A DNA stretch of 64,000 bases from Ornithinibacillus scapharcae TW25 (GTDB taxonomy: Bacteria; Bacillota; Bacilli; Bacillales; Amphibacillaceae). A program made the position numbers and the translations under genes. The DNA lies in assembly GCF_000190475.1 (NCBI RefSeq), contig NZ_AEWH01000012.1:62001-126000 (forward strand), given 5' to 3'. Position 1 is the first letter of the stretch, and each line of letters opens with the position of its first letter. Shown one piece after another: positions 34,949-43,389 of this stretch. Below the pieces are notes generated by a model that saw only the letters and a program-made list of their open reading frames with translations, had not been told where the DNA came from and did no database searches.

Positions 34949-35100
34949 ACGCGAGACAGTGAGTTTATCACGCCACTGTATGCCATTATTGCGCGAAGTG
35001 ACTCTCCACGCGTAACTTTTCTAATACTTCGCGTGACAATAGATAAACTACGCGCGGTTGGGACAACTTCTCGCGGCAGATTTCAGTTCTGTTGCGTGGC
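34949..35100. repeat. intergenic periodic array B (about 21-nt period)
   Basis: A gap of almost 300 bp holding eight CGCG-type cores at about 34950, 34970, 34992, 35010, 35031, 35052, 35073 and 35095, so 18-22 bases apart. Cores are ACGCGAG, TGCGCGA, ACGCGTA, TCGCGTG, ACGCGCG, TCGCGGC and TGCGTGG. Flanks such as AACTTTTC and GACAATAG differ. It resembles array A. No open frame is seen. Confidence 0.6.
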
Positions 35101-35157
35101 ATCAAATGGGTTATTTGGAACCCACTCCATAGTCAGTCTTAAACATAATCTGCTATT

Positions 35158-35871
35158 CTAATTCCATTTACACGCATTAATAAACCCTCTAAAGATAGCC
35201 TTTGAAGCCTCGTCTCCCGTAACCAACATATTTTCTGGGTGCCATTGAACGGCCAATACAAATTTATGTTCCGTACTTTCAATTGCTTCTACGACGCCAT
35301 CTGCTGCCTTGGCACATATTTGGAGTGGTTCAACAACTTTTTGATTTGCTTGATGGTGTCTACTATTAACCTTTAGTCTAGCTTTTCCAACTAAACCATT
35401 CAACAGGGAGCCATCTACTATCTCTACAAAATGGGAACCATGTTCTTTTGGAGCCCCTTGTTGGTGTTGCAACAAGTCTCCTTCCTTCTGGGCATATATA
35501 TCCTGATACATATCCCCACCAAGTGCAATATTCAAAGTCTGGCTACCACGACAAACCCCTAATATCGGTTTATCAGCCTCGAGCATCTTCTTCATTAACT
35601 TAATCTCAAACGAATCTCTATCTGGAATAATTGTTCCTAACATGGGATGTGGTTCTTCACCAAATATAGTTGGATCGATATCATAGCCGCCCGTTGCATA
35701 GAGCCCATCTATTGTTTCAGCGACTGTATGCAAATCAAGCTCATCCTGAAAATACGGAAGCATGATTGGGATTCCACCTGCACCTAATATCGCCTTTACA
35801 TTTTCCGTTGTTGTATAATAGGAATCTTGTTCCAATTCCATTGATGTTATAACACCGATTAATGGTTTCAA
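35158..35871 (-). CDS. class I glutamine amidotransferase-type gamma-glutamyl hydrolase (PuuD-like)
   Basis: A 237-residue protein of the gamma-glutamyl-gamma-aminobutyrate hydrolase group. The nucleophile lies in ILGVCRGSQTLNIALGGDMYQD, the catalytic histidine in AVQWHPENM. PuuD-type enzymes release GABA from gamma-glutamyl-GABA; other gamma-glutamyl amides are possible. There is no puu or spermidine gene nearby. AAGGAGGAGTTAACGTT gives the ribosome binding site. It is a separate minus-strand gene between array B and the SASP. Confidence 0.85.
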   Translation of the reverse strand: MKPLIGVITSMELEQDSYYTTTENVKAILGAGGIPIMLPYFQDELDLHTVAETIDGLYATGGYDIDPTIFGEEPHPMLGTIIPDRDSFEIKLMKKMLEADKPILGVCRGSQTLNIALGGDMYQDIYAQKEGDLLQHQQGAPKEHGSHFVEIVDGSLLNGLVGKARLKVNSRHHQANQKVVEPLQICAKAADGVVEAIESTEHKFVLAVQWHPENMLVTGDEASKAIFRGFINACKWN

Positions 35872-36053
35872 CGTTAACTCCTCCTTATTGGTACGTTACT
35901 ATACGATATGTTGGAACTACCAAAAACATTATTCAGGAGAATTGCTAAAGTTTAAATGAACTTCGCTAAAATTGTTGTTATTTAGCAAAAGATTTGTCAT
36001 TCCAAGCTAGAGATTATGTCAATAGCAAATAACATACAGTAAACAAAAGAAAA

Positions 36054-36071
36054 AGCCCTGATAACAGGACT
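36054..36071 (-). terminator. terminator of the SASP gene
   Basis: On the minus strand AGTCCTG pairs with CAGGGCT (one G-U) over a four-base loop, followed by TTTTTC; 18 bases after the stop. Confidence 0.8.
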
Positions 36072-36088
36072 CCTTCTCTAAGAACATA

Positions 36089-36286
36089 CTATTGATTTTT
36101 ATTTTGCATGTTCTCTTCGGCGATTTGGATCATGCGTTTCACCATTTCGCCGCCCACAGATCCGTTCTCACGTGCAGTCGTGTCAGCACCTGGCTGAACA
36201 CCTAGTTCATTTGCAATTTCTTCTTTCATTTGTTCCATTGCATTTCTTGCACCTGGCACTAACAACTTGTTATTGTTCCTAGCCAT
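36089..36286 (-). CDS. alpha/beta-type small acid-soluble spore protein
   Basis: A 65-residue SASP. It has the conserved ANNNKLLVPGA-like start (MARNNNKLLVPGARNAM), the germination protease site in EIANELGV, and the GSVGGEMVKRMI C-terminal helix. It coats and protects spore DNA; proteolysed at germination by Gpr. AGGAGTGATCATTC precedes the ATG. I looked for a sigma-G promoter in the 181-bp upstream gap and could not find a clear one. It shows the organism forms endospores. Confidence 0.95.
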   Translation of the reverse strand: MARNNNKLLVPGARNAMEQMKEEIANELGVQPGADTTARENGSVGGEMVKRMIQIAEENMQNKNQ

Positions 36287-36467
36287 GAATGATCACTCCT
36301 TGTGGGAAGTTGAACAGTGAATACTGTTCTCCATTATCTTACGGAATAATTGCTATTTCTATCCTAGACTACAAATTTCTCTTTGCACCTTGACACATGC
36401 CTATTACTATCCTATATTTTAAACAATTAAACTATTTTAATTTTTTAACATTTAGGAGGATAAGTCC

Positions 36468-37838
36468 TTGAAGTTGCGTGATAATTCTTCAGAATCACTT
36501 GTTCGGATTAGTGAGGTTATTGCAGAAGTAGAGGAATCTTATTTTGTTGGTAGACATAATGAAGTGAAGTTTTTTCTTGAGCATTTACAGGAAGAAAATC
36601 CTACCCATAAAATTATTTATTTTTATGGCGAAGGCGGCATCGGAAAGACCTTTTTACTACATGAATTTTCCAGGGTAGCTGCACGCCAAGATATATTATT
36701 TATTTCATTAGATAGTGAGGATTTTAGACATACAACAACAGAATTCGTCGACTATCTTTATAACATTGTAATTTCGCATATCCATCTGGAAGAAAATGTT
36801 GACTCGAAAGCAACCCTGATGGAGTGCCTTAATATCCTGAATCACTACGGGAAAAAGATAATTATTGTAATGGATACATATGAACAAATGGAAGATCTAG
36901 ATCGATGGTTTCGTAATGCATTCCTTCGTCAATTACATCCCAGAATTAGTGTCATTCTTGCAGGTAGAAAAAGATTAACTGGTGAGTGGATTGAATCTCC
37001 TGCTTGGCGATCGATAACAAAACAAATCAAATTAGAACCCTTTAGTTTTACTGAAACTTATCGTTTTCTAGTAGAAAACGGTCTAGTTTCAGAGGAGAAA
37101 AAGGCCCAAGTTATTTGGGAATTTACAAAAGGAAATCCGTTGCTATTAACACTAGCAGCCATTAGTCAATACAATGAGGAAGAGGAAAATTGCCCTTCCA
37201 ATAACACTGAAATATTGAGAACTCTAACAAGTCGATGGTTAAATGAAGTTCGGAATGAAACATTATTAAATATTATCGAGGTTGCTGCTTTATTTCATCA
37301 GTTTGATCAAAACAACATCTCTGAAGTCTTAGAGCAAGAAGTCTCGAACAGATTATTTCTCCAACTAACTTCTCTGTCTTTCATACGGAAGACCCAGAAT
37401 GGATGGACATTTCATGAGCTTATTCGGGATGCATTACGTGTAGAATTACAGCAAAGAAACCCTGACAGATATGATTACTTAACAAATCGGATAATTAATT
37501 ATTATTATCAGCGCATCAAAAAGGCACCGACTGTAGATGATATTGCATCGTTTTTCTATCATATTGGTAATGATTTCTTACAATCCGTATTCTTTCAGGA
37601 TTCCATTATGGACACTTCCATGTATTTAGAGCCTGTTGGTGCATATAATTTTCATGAGGTAGAGGAGTATATCGAGTATCAACTATCTCATATAATCCCT
37701 AGTTCAGCCTCTTATTATAACCGTAAAACAAATACATCCTATCATTTCGATGTTTCAGCAGAACACAACCGACGTGAGATAGAGTTAATAAGTCCAGAAT
37801 ATATAAAAAAATGGGTTATGAAGGGACTACCTTACTAA
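36468..37838 (+). CDS. STAND-type ATPase part of a LuxR regulator (N-terminal part)
   Basis: A 456-residue protein with a P-loop YGEGGIGKTF (Walker A, residues 53-62) and a Walker B in KIIIVMDTYEQ, followed by helical repeats (from about 230 to 380), the NB-ARC/AP-ATPase layout of MalT- and GutR-like regulators. It lacks a DNA-binding domain; that lies in the overlapping next frame. AGGAGGATAAGTCC precedes its TTG at 36468. The end of the reading frame, KKWVMKGLPY, follows a run of seven A where a -1 slip would join it to the next gene. Confidence 0.75.
   Translation: MKLRDNSSESLVRISEVIAEVEESYFVGRHNEVKFFLEHLQEENPTHKIIYFYGEGGIGKTFLLHEFSRVAARQDILFISLDSEDFRHTTTEFVDYLYNIVISHIHLEENVDSKATLMECLNILNHYGKKIIIVMDTYEQMEDLDRWFRNAFLRQLHPRISVILAGRKRLTGEWIESPAWRSITKQIKLEPFSFTETYRFLVENGLVSEEKKAQVIWEFTKGNPLLLTLAAISQYNEEEENCPSNNTEILRTLTSRWLNEVRNETLLNIIEVAALFHQFDQNNISEVLEQEVSNRLFLQLTSLSFIRKTQNGWTFHELIRDALRVELQQRNPDRYDYLTNRIINYYYQRIKKAPTVDDIASFFYHIGNDFLQSVFFQDSIMDTSMYLEPVGAYNFHEVEEYIEYQLSHIIPSSASYYNRKTNTSYHFDVSAEHNRREIELISPEYIKKWVMKGLPY
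37805..37811 (+). other. A7 homopolymer: possible -1 frameshift site
   Basis: Seven A at 37805-37811 read as A-AAA-AAA in the first gene's frame, the classical -1 slippery heptamer form. A one-base backward slip reads straight into the frame of the LuxR domain (ATG at 37811 next codon). Either an assembly or natural indel, or programmed shifting, would explain it. Confidence 0.6.
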
Positions 37839-38497
37839 AAAATAGCCTAGGAGAAAGTATAGGGATATCCGTTATTGTTCCGATTCATCAAAACACGTTG
37901 ACCCATTTAGCTGAGGAACCAGTATCCAGAGCTTATTTTTCCACCTTATCAGAGGATGAGATGCGATTATATTGTTCGCCACCAGACAAGCCTGTAGGTT
38001 ATTTCATTCGACATTTGGATTACAAAGATCCTTCTAATCGTTCTGCCCGATCATTTTTACTATATAGTTTATTTCCCTTAATGTTCTATGGTGGAAAAAT
38101 CATTGCCTCAACGCCATTAAAAATGTTTCAAGATTTACTTTATATGTTAGGCTTTCAAGTTGTTGAAGGCGCGACACATGATGATTATTTACCAGGTGTA
38201 GAATCACCCACATTTATCTTAGATCTTAGTGGACCCAATCTCCTCCCATACCTAGCACAATTTCTAAATAGATATAAGAAAAAAAATGATATTGACATTA
38301 TTGCAGAAGAATTTTCACTAACGAAAAGAGAACAAGATATTATCGTGCTAGTATTAGAAGAAAAGCAGACAGCAGAGATTGCAAAGGAGTTATTTCTAGC
38401 CGAGATCACGGTTAAGAAGGCATTAACCAGAATATATCAAAAAGCCAATGTTAAAAATCGTATACAGTTATTCAAGCGAATTATGGAACTACTATAG
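37811..38497 (+). CDS. LuxR-type DNA-binding part of the STAND regulator (C-terminal part)
   Basis: A 228-residue frame lying -1 to the previous one, overlapping it by 28 bases. Residues about 165-228 form a LuxR helix-turn-helix (LTKREQDIIVLVLEEKQTAEIAKELFLAEITVKKALTRIYQK). The N-terminal 160 residues look like the middle of a larger protein. The frame's only ATG follows the A7 tract directly with no Shine-Dalgarno sequence, so it is probably translated as part of a fusion. The terminator at 38550 follows. Confidence 0.72.
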   Translation: MGYEGTTLLKNSLGESIGISVIVPIHQNTLTHLAEEPVSRAYFSTLSEDEMRLYCSPPDKPVGYFIRHLDYKDPSNRSARSFLLYSLFPLMFYGGKIIASTPLKMFQDLLYMLGFQVVEGATHDDYLPGVESPTFILDLSGPNLLPYLAQFLNRYKKKNDIDIIAEEFSLTKREQDIIVLVLEEKQTAEIAKELFLAEITVKKALTRIYQKANVKNRIQLFKRIMELL

Positions 38498-38549
38498 CTG
38501 TTTCATGATTCGCTTTTACAACTGATTACTGTACTTACCTTTCCACCTA

Positions 38550-38594
38550 AAAAGGATGCTCAAAGGATTCAACCATCCTGTGAAACATCCTTTT
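38550..38594. terminator. bidirectional terminator between luxR and FAD-oxidase genes
   Basis: AAAAGGATG (38550-38558) pairs with CATCCTTTT (38586-38594) across a longer loop that itself contains a second GGATT/AACCATCC element. It lies between convergent genes. Confidence 0.7.
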
Positions 38595-38597
38595 CTG

Positions 38598-39941
38598 TTA
38601 ATCTATTAACTTATGCTCCGGACAAAATAAGTTATCTGGATCATATTCCTTTTTTAACACTACTAATTGCTTATGAATACACTGATATGTATTACGAATT
38701 ACTTCCTCACAGACAAGAGAGCTATTCAAATAAGAGGTTTGATTATAAGAATGTGGAAGCAGCTTTTCGTACATAGAATGAATCCATTCTTTTGTTTCTT
38801 CCGGGTGTGAAGCGATTTCTGCATCAATGACTAATAGATAACTGGCGTCTCGTATATTAAATGCTGTATCAAATTTCGAGATACGATTAATTTTTCCATG
38901 TAGCTCTATAAGATGAATGGTAGCTGGAATCATCGTTTTCTCCAGTTCCTCTAATAACATCTCAATAAGGTCTTGAGTGAGTTGATTCAAGAATAGGGAA
39001 ATTCCTTCAATTGCAAATCCCTCTCTAACCAACGAATCAAACTTTTTCTGCATGTCTAAATAAGTCGTAATTTCTGTATCATCTTTCGTAGGTGTGGCTA
39101 GCTCTAGCAGTGGTTGAATTATTTCCTTTTCTACCTGTAGGTTCAATTGACCATCATACATGCCTATTAAGCGAACAGCTGGTTGAGACACTTTTTGTTC
39201 CTGATTCATATTGGTTATTATGAGGTTAAAGGCTATATCATCCGGTGCTTGCTTCCGATAGTTATCAGCCTTATTTAATACTTGCCGTATATCGTTATAA
39301 TCATAAGAAACATCAACAGCTAGCACATTAGGACCAGTTTGATGAAGCTTTAATTCGAACTTAGTCACAATTCCAAAGTTAGATCCTGCTCCACGAATTG
39401 CCCAAAACAATTCCGGATGCTCGAACTGATTAACATATAGAAGTTTTCCATCAGCAGTTACTAGATGAACACCTACTACATTGTCGCTCGTCAAACCATG
39501 TTTTCCCCTTAAGTAACCTATGCCACCACCTAAAGCAAGACCAGCAACACCAATATTCGAAACCATACCTAGTGGAACTGCTAATCCATATTCCTGTGTC
39601 ACTTCGTCAACTTCATAAGTCTTTACTCCCGCTTCAACTACAGCAATTTTACTAACTTCATCAATAGAAATTTGATTCATGTTTGTTAAATCAATCAAAA
39701 CAGCATCATTCTTAACCGACTTTCCTGCTGGGTGGAAACCACCACCACGAACCGTAATATGATAACCATTTTGTTTAGCATATTGAACTGCCGCTATAAC
39801 ATCTTCTTCACACTTACAGTCAAAAATAATAGCAGGATACTGATCAATATGTGAATTCCATACCTTTCGCTTAAAATGATACAAAGGATGATTCCATTCA
39901 ATTTTTTGGCCAAGCTTGTTTATTTCAACTTCATGACCCAT
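38598..39941 (-). CDS. FAD-dependent oxidoreductase, berberine-bridge-enzyme type
   Basis: A 447-residue protein from ATG 39941, where GGAGG is seven bases upstream; the frame opens at 40067 but that part lacks a binding site. It has the FAD-linked oxidase fold (YPAIIFDCKCEEDVIAAVQYA, then RGGGFHPAGKS) and the C-terminal berberine-type end DPDNLFCPEHKL. The usual covalent-flavin GGGHN is GGGFH here, so the histidine that carries FAD is displaced. Substrate unknown. It is convergent with the LuxR regulator, which may control it. Confidence 0.8.
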   Translation of the reverse strand: MGHEVEINKLGQKIEWNHPLYHFKRKVWNSHIDQYPAIIFDCKCEEDVIAAVQYAKQNGYHITVRGGGFHPAGKSVKNDAVLIDLTNMNQISIDEVSKIAVVEAGVKTYEVDEVTQEYGLAVPLGMVSNIGVAGLALGGGIGYLRGKHGLTSDNVVGVHLVTADGKLLYVNQFEHPELFWAIRGAGSNFGIVTKFELKLHQTGPNVLAVDVSYDYNDIRQVLNKADNYRKQAPDDIAFNLIITNMNQEQKVSQPAVRLIGMYDGQLNLQVEKEIIQPLLELATPTKDDTEITTYLDMQKKFDSLVREGFAIEGISLFLNQLTQDLIEMLLEELEKTMIPATIHLIELHGKINRISKFDTAFNIRDASYLLVIDAEIASHPEETKEWIHSMYEKLLPHSYNQTSYLNSSLVCEEVIRNTYQCIHKQLVVLKKEYDPDNLFCPEHKLID

Positions 39942-40169
39942 GAATATTCCTCCATTATCCTTATTATTTGGCTGGGACCGTACATTTAAGTGTAACAGAG
40001 TAAAACTATCAACCTTTTTTATAAGAGTTAGACTACCATATAGTAGGAAAAATGTAATGTATACCAAAGTATATTTTTTTCTTAAAACACGTGATTCTAC
40101 TAGAAATCCTAACGTTTAATGGGTATTTTCTCCTGATAATGTCTGATTGTAATTTCCCGATACCATCTA

Positions 40170-41030
40170 TTAGCTTATTTTATTAATACACTCCCAAGTT
40201 CTTACTAGCCCGTCCACAATCGGCATAATGACCTCCTGATCGGTGTCATATTTTGTATGAGAAGCAGGATTCCACCCTGTCAGTAAACCTCCTGCATTTA
40301 CTTCTATATCTTTCGTTACTGCTTGCTTATAAGCATCATTAATCCCTTTTAACGGAAATGCAAGTATGTCATCTTTATCATAGAAATTAAGCCATTCTCC
40401 TTGAAGCTCTGGGTAATGATGTTTTAAGAATGGAGATGGAACTCTAATAGGAGATCCGAAATCAATGTAGCGTAGGGACCACATAGCGATAGGACTACCT
40501 AGCGTATAGAAGAGAGTTAGCGTCTGAGACTGCTCTATTGGAGCATTACCCGTACATAACTTTGTTTCCGGGCCAATATTGTTATGCTTAAACTGAAAAT
40601 CATAAAAATAATTACTAGCAATAATGGTTCCCAGACTATGGCTGATGACACATAATGGCGCTAAATCCCCTGCTTTTCTCCGCAAGTTTTGAATGGATGT
40701 TGCCACAAGGGAATGAACGTTATCATAATTTTGATTTCCAATTCGAGTAGGCTGATAAGCTACCGCATCTGCAAGAAATTCTAAGACAAACTTTCTAAGA
40801 CTACCATAATCCAAATCTCGATATTCACGAAGTTGCTCCCAAAGCTTTACCTGCTCAGGAGCAAATATCTCTGACCAAAATACAGGTTCAAATACAATTT
40901 CAGTTTCCGCAAGCTCAATCGATAATCGCTTCGCAAAACTAGCTTTTAATCTATCAATCAACTTATCTGCAAATGTTTCCTCTGGAGTTCCTGCACCATG
41001 TAGAATCAAAACGGCAATTTTTTGACTCAT
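40170..41030 (-). CDS. alpha/beta hydrolase-fold protein
   Basis: A 286-residue protein that opens AVLILHGAGTPEE (oxyanion-type start) and has a nucleophile elbow in CVISHSLGTIIASNYF (SHSLG). A likely aspartate and histidine follow (YDKDDI and SHTKYD). Long loops resemble bacterial GPI-inositol deacylase-like or lipase-like hydrolases of unknown substrate. There is no signal peptide, so it acts in the cytosol. AGGAGGAAATGTA precedes the ATG. Confidence 0.65.
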   Translation of the reverse strand: MSQKIAVLILHGAGTPEETFADKLIDRLKASFAKRLSIELAETEIVFEPVFWSEIFAPEQVKLWEQLREYRDLDYGSLRKFVLEFLADAVAYQPTRIGNQNYDNVHSLVATSIQNLRRKAGDLAPLCVISHSLGTIIASNYFYDFQFKHNNIGPETKLCTGNAPIEQSQTLTLFYTLGSPIAMWSLRYIDFGSPIRVPSPFLKHHYPELQGEWLNFYDKDDILAFPLKGINDAYKQAVTKDIEVNAGGLLTGWNPASHTKYDTDQEVIMPIVDGLVRTWECINKIS

Positions 41031-41126
41031 TACATTTCCTCCTTTTTACCAAATAACATGAAGACAAGCTATTTGTTCTATCTTAGTCGATGAAAAAGCC
41101 AATCGTAAGGTCTAGATTACCTAATT

Positions 41127-41618
41127 TTATTGGGAAACACTTGATGTTTCCGATTTCTTATAATCCCAAAGTACTGTCCATTCTCCATCTATATCCGTTG
41201 TAAAAACATCTTGCACAATTTCAAAGTTACCATATCTCCCTTCAAATCGTTGTGAGACGGTTACTTTATATACGACTTCAATTGTTTCACTATCTTCTTC
41301 AATCTGCCATCCTTCTATTTTTTCAGCATCCTCAATTTGGAAGGTAAATGTATTCACCCCAAAATGATTTAAAAATACATGTGGGCGATCCTGTAAGTAG
41401 TCTCCCTTTTCAAATCGTTCCTTCATAAATGGATGAAACATTTCCCATGATTCTGCATATGCTCCTTTTGCTTCATATGAATAAAACTCTTCCACAGCCT
41501 CCTCTGCTTGATTGGATGGAGATTTGAGGATAAAAGAGTAAATAAAATATATTACCAAACATAGGATAATACTTAGGAAAAGAAGAATGTACAGTTTTGA
41601 GCCTTTGTTTCGTTTCAT
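41127..41618 (-). CDS. membrane-anchored NTF2-like protein of unknown function
   Basis: A 163-residue protein with an N-terminal anchor (KRNKG then a helix at residues 8-29). The rest reads as a single extracellular domain with alternating W/Y/F and acidic residues (EEAVEEFYSYEAKGAYAE...), the pattern of NTF2/DUF4878-type folds that measure or bind something outside the cell. CATTGAAGGAAGAAGGTTCC lies before the ATG as binding site. It is a lone minus-strand gene. Recognition is weak, so only the fold type is suggested. Confidence 0.55.
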   Translation of the reverse strand: MKRNKGSKLYILLFLSIILCLVIYFIYSFILKSPSNQAEEAVEEFYSYEAKGAYAESWEMFHPFMKERFEKGDYLQDRPHVFLNHFGVNTFTFQIEDAEKIEGWQIEEDSETIEVVYKVTVSQRFEGRYGNFEIVQDVFTTDIDGEWTVLWDYKKSETSSVSQ

Positions 41619-41741
41619 CTCAGGAACCTTCTTCCTTCATTGGACTACTATTATTACTATTCCAATTAAAAGCTAAATATAAGTAATTCAACTTTGGTAT
41701 AATAAAACTACATATTATCTTTACTGTTAGGAGGTGAAACA

Positions 41742-42050
41742 GTGTCAATTTCGAGAATTTTAAAATGGGTTACTTGTGGACTGGAGGCTTTTCTTGCTAT
41801 TCCTTTCCTGGGTGGTTTTACCGTAATCTTGTTCGTCTATACTCCACTTGTTATTATGCTTGTATTACATATCATTACATTAATTTTGACCATCAGGGAT
41901 GGTGGAGCCATAGCCGGAAGTATACTAGGAATCGTTACATCCTGTATAGCTTGGATTCCAGGCTTAGGCTGGCTCATGCACTCTATTACAGCAATCGTAT
42001 TAATGATTACTGCAATTATGAAGGATAAAGCTTCCGTTATCGTTCGGTAA
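41742..42050 (+). CDS. small three-helix membrane protein
   Basis: A 102-residue hydrophobic protein with three helices (about 8-36, 40-60 and 62-92), rich in Gly and Ile. GTG 41742 has AGGAGG seven bases upstream, so GTG is the start. No family recognised. It is alone on the plus strand between two minus-strand genes. Confidence 0.6.
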   Translation: MSISRILKWVTCGLEAFLAIPFLGGFTVILFVYTPLVIMLVLHIITLILTIRDGGAIAGSILGIVTSCIAWIPGLGWLMHSITAIVLMITAIMKDKASVIVR

Positions 42051-42260
42051 ATACGCGAATCAAGGAGACTCATTGTGGGAGTGTATGTTGACCCAGCAGT
42101 GAGTTTTTTCTTTTAATTCAACTTATCTTTTGCATAAGCTGGTATAAAGTGTGTTTTTCAGTAGATTTATTTAGATTTTGGTGTTGAGATACAATATCAA
42201 GTGCATTTTAATTGAATTCACGGAATTTTGTCGTTGATACTCTAGTTAATAAACTAAAAA

Positions 42261-42293
42261 GTCCCAAGAAGAATCTGATTCTTCTTGGGACTA
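42261..42293 (-). terminator. very strong terminator of the C39-like gene
   Basis: A 16-base inverted repeat (42261-42276 with 42278-42293), so at least 15 pairs around a minimal loop. Read on the minus strand it is followed by TTTTTAG; it ends eight bases after the stop. Confidence 0.9.
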
Positions 42294-42300
42294 ATAATTT

Positions 42301-43338
42301 CTAATTTATGATCATAGCGTGGCTACCAGCTTTTTTATAAATATCGAAAAAGCGTTGCTTTGGATATGCTACATTACCTTTTAATGGGTCCATAACATAA
42401 ACCTTATCCTCACTATAACCACTTAATACAACCGTATGCGAGTTTCTGATAACATCAATCTTCTTATCCGTACCACTTACATACCATGAGTAATTAAATA
42501 ATGGTTCCTTTTGATTAATTGTGGTCCAAATAATTACTGGTATCCCTTCACGTACATATTCCAGTAACTGTTCAGGGGTACTTCCCGTAAGATCTCTAGG
42601 CTGATGACTCCCATTAACCTTACTAAAATACCGATTAGCAGTTTCTATAATCGGAGGTACATAACTATAGAATCCTTGATTTTTACTTCTTGGTTCGCCT
42701 GCATATGCTTTAGATGGATCTCCACCATAGAGGTTTCCATTCTTTACTTCGAAGGGCACCTTTGGCAGGTATTTATCTGAAAGAACCGTCTTATCAACAT
42801 CATAGCCGTAATAATGAAGGACTGATGCTAGTGAAGTTACTTCACAGCCATTTGGCAGCTCCGGTATTTGCATAACTTCTTTTATCGGAAGATTCATTTC
42901 CGTTACTACAATCTCGTTATCAGCACGCTTATAGGTCGTAACTGCAGGATATACATCATTTTCTATCGTAACTAATGTATGTTCCGTCAATAACTCAACA
43001 ATTTTAGTTTCTTTATTCAATTGGAAAGGCTTATTCACAGCCGTCTGAATAACTTTGAAGCTCTTATGTTGAGGAAGGTTTTCAATCTTTATATGACCAT
43101 CTTTAGATGATACATATTCGCCAACAACCTCATTTGTTTCCATGTCTAATAGCTGGAATTGGGTATTCTTAATCGGATACCCATTCTCAGCGTCAACACT
43201 AACAATTGTGAGAACACCTTCCTTTTTTACTAACATATCGGAAACAAACGCATAAATCCTGTCACCTTGTGTTGCAACAAGAATCACACCGATAAAAATT
43301 AGAAAAAAGAAGAAAGAGTTACGAAATATTAATTTCAT
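42301..43338 (-). CDS. surface protein with beta domain and C39-like peptidase
   Basis: A 345-residue protein. It has an N-terminal membrane anchor (about 8-27), a prealbumin/Cna-B-like domain from 38 to 130 (GVLTIVSVDAENGYPIKNTQFQLLD), then a C39-like cysteine peptidase: cysteine in LPNGCEVTSLASVLHYYG and a histidine in SHTVVLSGYS, with Asp in YVMDPLKGN. Such domains are often found in Firmicutes surface or cell-wall proteins and are not bacteriocin exporters when no ABC domain is fused. It is followed on the same strand by an exact terminator; asnB lies upstream. Confidence 0.82.
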   Translation of the reverse strand: MKLIFRNSFFFFLIFIGVILVATQGDRIYAFVSDMLVKKEGVLTIVSVDAENGYPIKNTQFQLLDMETNEVVGEYVSSKDGHIKIENLPQHKSFKVIQTAVNKPFQLNKETKIVELLTEHTLVTIENDVYPAVTTYKRADNEIVVTEMNLPIKEVMQIPELPNGCEVTSLASVLHYYGYDVDKTVLSDKYLPKVPFEVKNGNLYGGDPSKAYAGEPRSKNQGFYSYVPPIIETANRYFSKVNGSHQPRDLTGSTPEQLLEYVREGIPVIIWTTINQKEPLFNYSWYVSGTDKKIDVIRNSHTVVLSGYSEDKVYVMDPLKGNVAYPKQRFFDIYKKAGSHAMIIN

Positions 43339-43389
43339 TGTGAACTACTCCCTATTTTGATTCCATCAGAATCTTATAGTAGCAATCTT

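Noticed and set aside
30188-35100. CRISPR array from the 20-21-base periodic repeats
   Set aside because: The repeating cores are too short (6-8 bases) and degenerate, spacing is half that of a repeat-spacer unit, and no cas genes are in the window.
36468-38497. Simple pseudogene call for the split LuxR regulator
   Set aside because: Both halves are intact, motifs are kept, and the break falls exactly at a slippery A7 tract, so a switch or programmed shift is at least as likely as decay.
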